Origin: Methylococcaceae bacterium UBA7658
Lineage (GTDB): Bacteria > Pseudomonadota > Gammaproteobacteria > Methylococcales > Methylomonadaceae
Assembly: GCA_002483425.1 (NCBI GenBank)
Contig: DLHW01000005.1
Location: 64,888-72,576 of the forward strand
Length of the DNA stretch: 7,689 nt
Direction: 5' to 3'
How positions within the stretch are numbered: the first letter of the stretch is position 1; the number at the start of each line of letters is the position of its first letter. This document shows positions 1-6,046 of the stretch, in pieces. Both the position numbers and the translations under genes were made by a program. The notes beneath the pieces are model-generated. The model ran no database searches. It was not told the DNA's origin and saw only the letters and a list, made by a program, of their open reading frames with translations.

Positions 1-566
1 TGGGTTCGGTTGTCGGCGAGAAGTTTGTCCGCGGCGTCAATAAAAGTCTGGAATTGGGCGTTCCTTTTATCGTATTCAGCGCAAGCGGCGGCGCTCGTAT
101 GCAAGAATCGCTGTTTTCCTTGTTCCAGATGGCGAAAACCAGCGCGGCCTTAACTAAGCTGGCCGAAGCAGCCATTCCTTTTATCTCCGTGATGACCGAC
201 CCGACAATGGGCGGCGTATCCGCCAGTTTGTCGATGCTGGGCGATTTCAACGTGGCTGAGCCAAATGCATTGATCGGATTTGCCGGGCCCAGGGTTATCG
301 AACAAACAGTGCGGGAGAAACTGCCGGAAGGATTTCAACGGAGCGAGTTCTTGCAAGAGCACGGCGCAATCGACATGATTATCGACCGCCGCGAAATGCG
401 AGATAAAATTGCATCGATCTTGGCGATGTTAAATGATAGTAAAACCAATGCCGAAACTATTTCGACTTTAAATACCCCTGAACCGGAAACAGAAACAGAA
501 CTTGACGTTATAACTAATGAGAATGGGTTAAACGACCCGCCTTCCGGTAAAGACGACATTCAGTAA
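1..566 (+). CDS. accD: Acetyl-CoA carboxylase carboxyltransferase subunit beta (5' end cut off)
   Basis: This is the beta subunit of acetyl-CoA carboxyltransferase, which with AccA moves the carboxyl group from carboxybiotin to acetyl-CoA to give malonyl-CoA in the cytoplasm, the first step of fatty-acid synthesis. The reading frame enters from outside the window, with the first complete codon at base 3 (GSVVGEKFVRGVN), so the TTG at 54 is internal and not a start. 187 residues are visible. They include the crotonase-fold core motifs SASGGARMQ (visible residues 26-34), TMGGVSAS (68-75), GFAGPRVIEQT (92-102) and HGAIDMI (120-126). The N-terminal four-cysteine zinc ribbon expected in bacterial AccD lies outside the window. 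After about visible residue 143 the protein ends in an acidic, Thr/Glu-rich tail with no recognisable fold; variable tails are normal in this family. The stop is TAA at 564-566, ten bases before folC, which suggests co-transcription. Confidence 0.96.
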   Translation, partial: GSVVGEKFVRGVNKSLELGVPFIVFSASGGARMQESLFSLFQMAKTSAALTKLAEAAIPFISVMTDPTMGGVSASLSMLGDFNVAEPNALIGFAGPRVIEQTVREKLPEGFQRSEFLQEHGAIDMIIDRREMRDKIASILAMLNDSKTNAETISTLNTPEPETETELDVITNENGLNDPPSGKDDIQ

Positions 567-576
567 AACCATTTTT

Positions 577-1848
577 ATGGTTCATTTTGATACGCTAAAG
601 GGGTGGCTTGATTGGCAAGAGAACTCTCATCCTTTGACTATAGACTTGGGTCTTGAACGGGTAGCAAAAGTTTTTAAAGCGCTTAATCTCCCGGCCATCA
701 AACCGGTAACGGTAACGGTTGCCGGAACTAACGGCAAAGGTTCTTGTATCGCTTATCTTGAAGCTATTTATCGATCCGAAGGTTACCGTGTAGGCGCATA
801 CACGTCGCCTCATATTTTAAAATACAATGAGCGCATCAAGATCGACGGACAACCGTTATCCGATGAACTCATTTGCAACGCTTTTGAGCGGGTAGAAAAC
901 GTCAGGGGCGAAACTTCACTCAGTTATTTCGAATTCGGCACCTTAGCCGCTTTAGATATTTTTTCCCGCGCTAGCCTCGATATTCAATTACTTGAAGTCG
1001 GTTTGGGCGGGCGTTTGGATGCTGTCAATATCATTGATACCGATATGGCGATTATCAGCAGTATCGGTATAGATCATGTGGCGTGGCTGGGCGACACCCG
1101 CGAAGCCATAGGATATGAGAAAGCGGGTATTTTTAGAGAAAATGTTCCGGCTATTATCGGCGATCCTTCGCCGCCTAAATCTTTGGAACAAGTTGCTAAC
1201 GATAAAAAAGCTGTTTTGTATGCGTTAGGCAAAGATTTCGTTTATTCCAAACAACCTAATGAATGGTCGTGGCTTTCCGGCGATAAGCGTATAAATCATT
1301 TACCGGCGCCAGCTTTGAAAGGCGAACACCAATACCGCAATGCATCGGCTGTGATTATGGCAATGGTAAAGTTAGCCGGCAAACTGCCTGTCTCTGAAAA
1401 TGCGATTCGCGTCGGATTAAAAAGTGTCGATTTGCCCGGGCGCTTTCAACTTATTAACGGATCCAATCCCATTTTATTGGATGTAGGACACAACCCGGAA
1501 GCTGTGGAGACATTGGTTGAATACCTGCGCCAGAATTTTCCCAACCGCCGTATCCATGCTATCTTTTCCATGATGAAAGACAAAGCTATTGCCGAAGTTT
1601 TAAAAATTATGACTCCCGTGGTCTACGATTGGTTTTTTGCGCCGTTGACCAATGCCAGAGCAGCATCGGAAACATTAATGGCGGAAATATTTTCACAACA
1701 AGGTATAGGCAACGTTAGGTTCGGTTATACTGGTTTTCTCGATGCGTTCAAGGCGGCGAAACAGCTCGCCGAACCGGGTGATTTATTGCTTGTTTTTGGT
1801 TCTTTCTTTTTAGTGTCCGATTGTTTAGCTGAATTTCAGAAGAGGTAA
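577..1848 (+). CDS. folC: Bifunctional folylpolyglutamate synthase / dihydrofolate synthase
   Basis: This cytoplasmic ATP-dependent ligase is of the Mur-ligase fold. In E. coli it joins glutamate to dihydropteroate to make dihydrofolate and then extends the glutamate tail of folates. The 423 residues match the usual length (E. coli FolC is about 422). Visible motifs are the P-loop AGTNGKGS (49-56), YTSPHILKYNERI (75-87), the EVGLGGRLDAVN block (140-151), SSIGIDHVAWLG (161-172), YEKAGIFR (180-187) with Lys182 at the position of the carbamylated lysine of the family, DVGHNP (302-307) near the start of the C-terminal domain, and VFGSFFLV (406-413). The bifunctional reading rests on family knowledge from gammaproteobacteria; the sequence alone does not separate mono- from bifunctional enzymes. 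The ATG at 577 follows the accD stop by ten bases and has no clear Shine-Dalgarno sequence, so translation may be coupled to accD. Confidence 0.95.
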   Translation: MVHFDTLKGWLDWQENSHPLTIDLGLERVAKVFKALNLPAIKPVTVTVAGTNGKGSCIAYLEAIYRSEGYRVGAYTSPHILKYNERIKIDGQPLSDELICNAFERVENVRGETSLSYFEFGTLAALDIFSRASLDIQLLEVGLGGRLDAVNIIDTDMAIISSIGIDHVAWLGDTREAIGYEKAGIFRENVPAIIGDPSPPKSLEQVANDKKAVLYALGKDFVYSKQPNEWSWLSGDKRINHLPAPALKGEHQYRNASAVIMAMVKLAGKLPVSENAIRVGLKSVDLPGRFQLINGSNPILLDVGHNPEAVETLVEYLRQNFPNRRIHAIFSMMKDKAIAEVLKIMTPVVYDWFFAPLTNARAASETLMAEIFSQQGIGNVRFGYTGFLDAFKAAKQLAEPGDLLLVFGSFFLVSDCLAEFQKR

Positions 1849-1856
1849 GTAGAAAA

Positions 1857-2702
1857 ATGGATCATGAATTAAAACAACGTTTGATTGGCGCGGTTGTAGT
1901 TACCGCTTTAGCAGCAATTTTTATTCCAATGTTGTTTGATGACCCTGTCGATTCCAGCGGAAAAACGGTTACCGAATTAACAATACCCGAAGAACCTGCT
2001 CATGCGTCCGACATAACAGCGCAAAATCTTCCTCAAAACAAAGAACAAGTATTAAACAGGACTGAAACCGATCTGACTGTTTCCGAGGAAGAACTCGAAT
2101 CCAGTCATTCTACCGGCAATCAAGCGCCTGATAATCTAGGTAGCGATACCACTGCAGAACAGCCTGTTATGGAAGCAGTGTCCGAAGATCAAGCTGTTTC
2201 AGAAACGGATAACTCCGTAAAGCCCGAAGAAAGCAAGCTAGATGAGCCGCAGTCGGCTAAACCTTATTCTCAAAAAGGAATTCAGTCGGATACTACTCAG
2301 CCGCCGTTCAATAAATACGTTGAGCCGGTTGTCAAGGTAAAACCGGATACAGCAGCGGCGGAAAAACCGGTAAAAAAGGCCATGATTTCAGATAAACCCA
2401 AAGTTAAGGCAAACGTTGCGTCCGTCAAGAAAAAAACGGCAACGGCGGCGTCTCAGGACGACAATAAAAAAGCCAATACCAAGCTAGTTCGTTATTCGAT
2501 ACAAGCGGGCAGTTTCAGTAAAAAAGAAAATGCTCAAGCTTTAGTTGAGAAACTGCGCAAACAGGGCTTACCCGCCACCGTCGATACCAGGGGTAGCCTT
2601 TTTAGAGTAAAAGTCGGTCCGGCGTTGGACAAAAATAAAGCTGCTGAAATGAGAGCGAAATTAGATAAACAACACATCAACAGCTTATTAATTTCCGAGT
2701 AA
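1857..2702 (+). CDS. dedD: DedD-like SPOR-domain cell-division protein
   Basis: The product is a single-pass inner-membrane protein with a periplasmic peptidoglycan-binding SPOR domain. In E. coli, DedD gathers at the septal ring by binding glycan strands stripped of stem peptides and helps constriction. The N-terminus (MDHELKQRLIGAVVVTALAA) has a short positively charged start and one hydrophobic helix at about residues 9-26, typical of DedD. Residues 27-209 form a low-complexity linker: Glu/Asp/Ser/Thr-rich up to about 130, then Pro/Lys/Ala-rich and strongly basic from about 155. The SPOR domain covers residues 210-281 (YSIQAGSFSKKENA at its start, SLFRVKVGPALDK in the middle). It is longer than E. 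coli DedD (about 220 residues) because of the linker. An AGAGG at 1841-1845, overlapping the end of folC, lies eleven bases before the ATG. The position between folC and cvpA is the one dedD holds in enterobacteria. DedD is the best name by architecture and place; SPOR proteins are otherwise hard to tell apart. Confidence 0.88.
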   Translation: MDHELKQRLIGAVVVTALAAIFIPMLFDDPVDSSGKTVTELTIPEEPAHASDITAQNLPQNKEQVLNRTETDLTVSEEELESSHSTGNQAPDNLGSDTTAEQPVMEAVSEDQAVSETDNSVKPEESKLDEPQSAKPYSQKGIQSDTTQPPFNKYVEPVVKVKPDTAAAEKPVKKAMISDKPKVKANVASVKKKTATAASQDDNKKANTKLVRYSIQAGSFSKKENAQALVEKLRKQGLPATVDTRGSLFRVKVGPALDKNKAAEMRAKLDKQHINSLLISE

Positions 2703-2718
2703 GCCGCAATTTACGGCT
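2702..2718 (+). other. Short inverted repeat between dedD and cvpA
   Basis: AGCCG at 2702-2706 pairs perfectly with CGGCT at 2714-2718 around a seven-base loop, starting on the last base of the dedD stop codon. The stem is only five base pairs and is followed by AT-rich sequence without a run of T, so it is not a convincing Rho-independent terminator. It could be a weak RNA hairpin in the 43-base gap, or chance. Confidence 0.3.
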
Positions 2719-2745
2719 CGAATATTATTGGTATTTCACATAATC

Positions 2746-3258
2746 ATGATTTGGGTCGATAACGCCATTACGGCATTATTCGCAATTTATACAATAACCG
2801 GTTTAATTCGCGGTTTTAAACAAGAAATGTTCTCTTTGACGGTTTGGTTGTCGGCGCTGCTTGTATCTTGTTTTTTTAGTCATGATTTTGCCGTGTTGCT
2901 AATAAACTATATCGCTTCAACATCTACTAGGCTGGTTGCTTCGTTTGCCGCTCTAACGTTGTTAACATTAACGGTGGGTTGGTTGATCAATGTTTTGTTA
3001 AAAGAACCAGAAAATTCAACACAGTTTTCTTTGATCGATAAATTGGGCGGCCTGTTGTTAGGCCCGGCGCACGGTGCGGTCGTCGGTTTTGTACTTGTTT
3101 TAATGGCGGGATTGACGCCGTTGCCTAAAGATCAGTGGTGGCACAAATCTAAGTTATTACCGCCTTTTCAAACAACCGCTGTTTTTGTCAAAGCGCATAT
3201 GCCTTCTAAACTAGCAGGGTTTATCAATTATCCGAAATTTTCCGAAACTCAAGGTTAA
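2746..3258 (+). CDS. cvpA: CvpA family membrane protein
   Basis: This is a small inner-membrane protein named after its requirement for colicin V production in E. coli; its molecular function is not settled, though it is regularly co-transcribed with purF. From ATG 2746 it has 170 residues, close to E. coli CvpA (162). A longer frame opens at a TTG at 2728, but starting at 2746 gives MIWVDNAIT, matching the characteristic M-(I/V)-W-(I/V)-D family start, so I chose the ATG. Neither start has a recognisable Shine-Dalgarno sequence. Four hydrophobic segments are visible at about residues 5-22, 28-46, 64-85 and 102-122. Family landmarks are Asp5 in the first segment, GLIRGF (19-24) just after it, IDKLGG (97-102) before the fourth segment, and KSKLLP (134-139) in the C-terminal tail, comparable to the WSKSQLIP stretch of the E. 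coli protein. The stop lies six bases before purF. Confidence 0.93.
   Translation: MIWVDNAITALFAIYTITGLIRGFKQEMFSLTVWLSALLVSCFFSHDFAVLLINYIASTSTRLVASFAALTLLTLTVGWLINVLLKEPENSTQFSLIDKLGGLLLGPAHGAVVGFVLVLMAGLTPLPKDQWWHKSKLLPPFQTTAVFVKAHMPSKLAGFINYPKFSETQG
3251..3254 (+). promoter_or_regulatory. Ribosome binding site of purF inside the end of cvpA
   Basis: AAGG lies in the last codons of cvpA, ten bases before the purF ATG at 3265. It is a modest Shine-Dalgarno match whose location inside the preceding gene supports cvpA-purF co-translation. Confidence 0.45.
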
Positions 3259-3264
3259 GCAGTA

Positions 3265-4761
3265 ATGTGTGGTATTGCAGGTATCGTTTCACATCAAAAC
3301 GTCAATCAAGAATTGTACGATGCGCTCACGGTTTTACAGCATCGAGGCCAGGATGCGGCAGGTATTGTAACCTGCGACCAAGGCCGCTTGTTTTTGCGGA
3401 AAGATAACGGGCTGACCCGGGATGTGTTTACCGACGCTCAAATGATGAAACTCAAAGGCAATATGGGCATTGCCCATGTCCGGTATCCGACGGCGGGTTG
3501 TGCCAGTTCTGCCGAAGCTCAGCCGTTCTATGTCAATTCCCCGTTTGGGTTGACTTTGGCGCATAACGGAAATTTGACGAATACCGACGAGCTGAAAAAA
3601 GCGCTATTTGTTGAAGACCAAAGGCATATCAACACCGATTCGGATTCGGAAGTATTGCTCAACGTTTTCGCCCACGAACTGCAAGCTTTGGGTAAATTGC
3701 GACTGACTGTCGACGATGTATTCAAGGCGGTTTCTGGGGTACATCGCCGTTGCCGGGGCGCTTATGCGGTGATTGTCATGATTGCGGGTTTCGGTATATT
3801 AGGTTTCAGAGATCCGCACGGCATTAGGCCGGTGGTGTTCGGCGAGAGAAAGAGCGGCCAAGGTACGGAGTTCATGATTGCGTCTGAAAGCGTCGCCCTG
3901 GATGTGCTCGGGTTTGAACTCATTAGGGACATCGAACCGGGCGAAGCCGTGTTTATCGAAGCGTCCGGCAAACTCCATACGCAGCAATGTTCGGACTACG
4001 TCGACCATTGCCCTTGTATTTTCGAGTACGTTTATTTCGCCCGTCCCGATTCGATTATCGATGATATTTCTGTATACAAGGCCCGGTTGCGCATGGGCGA
4101 AAAGCTGGCCGAGAAAATCCGGCGCGTATGGCCGGATAACGATATCGATGTTGTCATCCCTATCCCCGATACCAGCCGGACGGCTGCTTTGCAAATGGCT
4201 AATCTTCTGGGCGTGAAATTCCGCGAAGGTTTCATTAAAAACCGTTATATCGGGCGGACGTTCATTATGCCCGGGCAAAAAAAACGGGAAAAATCGGTTA
4301 AACAAAAGCTAAACGCCATCGGCCTGGAGTTCGAAGGCAAAAATGTCTTGCTGGTGGACGATTCCGTGGTCAGGGGCACGACGTCGGCGCAGATCATCCA
4401 AATGGCGCGGGATGCAGGTGCCAAAAAGGTTTATTTCGCCTCGGCGGCGCCGCCCGTCCGCTATCCAAACGTTTACGGGATAGACATGCCCGCAGCTAGC
4501 GAGCTAATAGCCCATAACCGCACGGAAGAAGAAGTCTGCGCCGCCATCGGCGCGGATAAAATGATTTACCAGGATCTGGACGACCTCATCGAAGCCGTCC
4601 GGCGCGGTAATACTAGTATTAAGCATTTCGATACATCATGTTTTAGTAAAATCTATATAACGGGCGACGTGGATGATAATTATCTCAATCGTATGGAACA
4701 TCTCCGTAACGACGGCGCCCAAACTAAACGGAATGCGACGAATTTTGCGGTTGAAATTTAA
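3265..4761 (+). CDS. purF: Amidophosphoribosyltransferase
   Basis: PurF makes 5-phosphoribosylamine from PRPP and glutamine, the first committed step of purine synthesis, in the cytoplasm. The 498 residues match the family (E. coli 505). Met is followed directly by the catalytic Cys2 (MCGIAGIV), so there is no long propeptide and only the initiator Met must be removed to free the N-terminal nucleophile. Glutaminase-domain landmarks are LQHRGQDAAGI (24-34), HVRYPTAG with Arg73 (71-78), HNGN (100-103) and Asp127 in TDSDSE (124-129). The phosphoribosyltransferase domain carries EYVYFARPDS (254-263), KNRYIGRTFIMPGQ (325-338) and the PRPP-binding loop VLLVDDSVVRGTTS (361-374). PNVYGIDMP (401-409) lacks the cysteine found there in Bacillus-type enzymes, so this is the E. 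coli-like form without an iron-sulfur cluster. The family is feedback-inhibited by AMP and GMP. No PurR operator was recognised upstream. It lies directly behind cvpA, as in E. coli. Confidence 0.97.
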   Translation: MCGIAGIVSHQNVNQELYDALTVLQHRGQDAAGIVTCDQGRLFLRKDNGLTRDVFTDAQMMKLKGNMGIAHVRYPTAGCASSAEAQPFYVNSPFGLTLAHNGNLTNTDELKKALFVEDQRHINTDSDSEVLLNVFAHELQALGKLRLTVDDVFKAVSGVHRRCRGAYAVIVMIAGFGILGFRDPHGIRPVVFGERKSGQGTEFMIASESVALDVLGFELIRDIEPGEAVFIEASGKLHTQQCSDYVDHCPCIFEYVYFARPDSIIDDISVYKARLRMGEKLAEKIRRVWPDNDIDVVIPIPDTSRTAALQMANLLGVKFREGFIKNRYIGRTFIMPGQKKREKSVKQKLNAIGLEFEGKNVLLVDDSVVRGTTSAQIIQMARDAGAKKVYFASAAPPVRYPNVYGIDMPAASELIAHNRTEEEVCAAIGADKMIYQDLDDLIEAVRRGNTSIKHFDTSCFSKIYITGDVDDNYLNRMEHLRNDGAQTKRNATNFAVEI

Positions 4762-4835
4762 TTTTAACGCCGGCGCCTTTCGAAACTTTGAATGAGTTGG
4801 CAGATTCTTCTGAAAAGATAAGTTATTTTGTCTAA

Positions 4836-6017
4836 ATGAACGAAAACAATTGGAAAAATTACGGTTTAGAAACCCAGGCGATCAGAGCAGGACAAAAACG
4901 AAGTCACGAGGACGAACACAGCTTACCTATTTTTACGACGTCCAGTTACGTTTTCAAAAACGCCGAAGAAGCCGCGCTACGGTTTACCGGTCAAAAGTCC
5001 GGCAATATTTATTCCCGCTTTACCAATCCTACTGTCAATGCCTTCCAGGAACGGCTTGCGATCATGGAAGGCGGCGAACGCTGCTTGGCGTTTTCATCCG
5101 GTATGGCCGCGATTATGGCAGTGGGGATGGGCTTACTGAAAGCAGGGGACCATGTGGTGTGTTCCCGCGGCGTATTCGGCAACACCGTTTTATTATTCCA
5201 AAATTATTTTGGCAAATTCGGCGTTGAGACAGAGTTTGTCGATTTGATCGATGCCGCCGCTTGGGAAGCCGCAATTAAGCCCAACACCCGGTTTTTATTT
5301 CTGGAAACACCTTCGAATCCGCTCATCGAGATTGCAGATATTGAATTATTAGCTACTATTGCACATAAGCATAGCTGTTTGTTAATTGTCGATAACTGCT
5401 TTTGTACGCCTGTGCTGCAAAAACCGCTTGCGCTGGGCGCCGACATCGTAATCCATTCGGCGACGAAATATATCGATGGGCAAGGGCGTTGCGTCGGCGG
5501 CGCAGTCATCGCCGGTAACGATATTATCGAGAAGTCGATATATCCGTATCTACGGACCGGCGGCGCTACCATGAGTCCTTTTAATGCCTGGGTGTTTTTA
5601 TCCGGTTTGGAGACGTTGGCGGTAAGGATGAAAGCGCACTGCGACAATGCTTTCGAACTGGCCAAGTGGCTAGCGCAATTTCCGAGTGTCGCTAAGGTGC
5701 ATTATCCAGGGCTGCTTTCGCATCCTCAGCATGAACTTGCTAAACGCCAGCAAAGCGGGTTTGGCGGCATCGTCAGTTTCGAGTTAAAAGGAGGTAAAGA
5801 ACAGGCTTGGGCATTGATCGACGCCACGGAAATGATTTCGATCACGGCTAATTTGGGCGATGTTAAAACCACCATAACGCATCCGGCCAGTACGACGCAT
5901 GGCCGTTTGACCCCCGAGGTTAGAGCGTTGGCCGGTATTAAAGATGGCTTGGTCAGAATCTCGGCCGGTTTGGAAAATATTAACGATATTAAGGAAGATT
6001 TAGCTCGAGGTTTGTAG
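4836..6017 (+). CDS. metZ: O-succinylhomoserine sulfhydrylase
   Basis: This is a PLP-dependent enzyme of the Cys/Met metabolism family that makes homocysteine from O-succinylhomoserine and sulfide, bypassing cystathionine, in methionine synthesis. It has 393 residues, normal for MetZ. Visible landmarks are TSSYVF (35-40), YSRFTNPT (59-66) with the phosphate-binding Tyr59 and Arg61, SSGMAA (87-92), LETPSNP (156-162), VDNCFCTP (185-192) with Asp186 for the pyridine nitrogen, HSATKYIDGQGR (207-218) with Lys211 as the Schiff-base lysine, SITANLGDVKTTITHP (335-350), and Arg374 near the C-terminus for the substrate carboxylate. The GQGR after the lysine block and the overall pattern recall Pseudomonas MetZ rather than MetB or MetY, which remain the alternatives. 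The gap to purF is 74 bases, with no terminator and only a weak promoter-like sequence. The start has no strong Shine-Dalgarno sequence; AAGATAAG at 4815-4822 is a poor candidate. Placement just after purF matches Pseudomonas. Confidence 0.92.
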   Translation: MNENNWKNYGLETQAIRAGQKRSHEDEHSLPIFTTSSYVFKNAEEAALRFTGQKSGNIYSRFTNPTVNAFQERLAIMEGGERCLAFSSGMAAIMAVGMGLLKAGDHVVCSRGVFGNTVLLFQNYFGKFGVETEFVDLIDAAAWEAAIKPNTRFLFLETPSNPLIEIADIELLATIAHKHSCLLIVDNCFCTPVLQKPLALGADIVIHSATKYIDGQGRCVGGAVIAGNDIIEKSIYPYLRTGGATMSPFNAWVFLSGLETLAVRMKAHCDNAFELAKWLAQFPSVAKVHYPGLLSHPQHELAKRQQSGFGGIVSFELKGGKEQAWALIDATEMISITANLGDVKTTITHPASTTHGRLTPEVRALAGIKDGLVRISAGLENINDIKEDLARGL

Positions 6018-6037
6018 TGAGGTTGGTAATGTAACTT

Positions 6038-6041
6038 GAGG
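6038..6041 (+). promoter_or_regulatory. Strong ribosome binding site before the GGDEF-EAL gene
   Basis: GAGG (within TTGAGGATGAC) ends five bases before the ATG at 6047, a near-ideal Shine-Dalgarno distance. It is the clearest ribosome binding site in the window and decides the start of this gene; the ATG at 6029 is followed at once by a stop codon and the ATG at 6042 is in another frame. Confidence 0.7.
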
Positions 6042-6046
6042 ATGAC

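Noticed and set aside
704..718. GTAACG repeated in tandem within folC
   Set aside because: It encodes the beta-strand VTVTV just before the P-loop; the repeat follows from the protein sequence.
3878..4216. A 112-codon + strand frame in a different phase inside purF
   Set aside because: It overlaps the confidently assigned purF frame and its translation has no recognisable domain.
3799..4305. A 168-codon open frame on the minus strand inside purF
   Set aside because: It lies entirely antisense to a well-conserved purF region, its protein shows no recognisable motif, and there is no upstream ribosome binding site; it is a shadow of the purF codon pattern.
4769..4786. Overlapping palindromes GCCGGC, GGCGCC and TTTCGAAA after purF
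   Set aside because: They are perfect short palindromes without a loop and without a following T run; they do not form a Rho-independent terminator, and no operator is recognised.
4797..4825. Possible metZ promoter: TTGGCA at 4797-4802 resembles a sigma-70 -35 box
   Set aside because: At 16-18 base spacing the best -10 candidates (TAAGTT, AAGTTA, AGTTAT) match TATAAT at only about half the positions, so it is no better than chance in AT-rich sequence.
5204..5665. A 153-codon open frame on the minus strand inside metZ
   Set aside because: It is antisense to the conserved PLP-binding core of metZ and shows no family resemblance.
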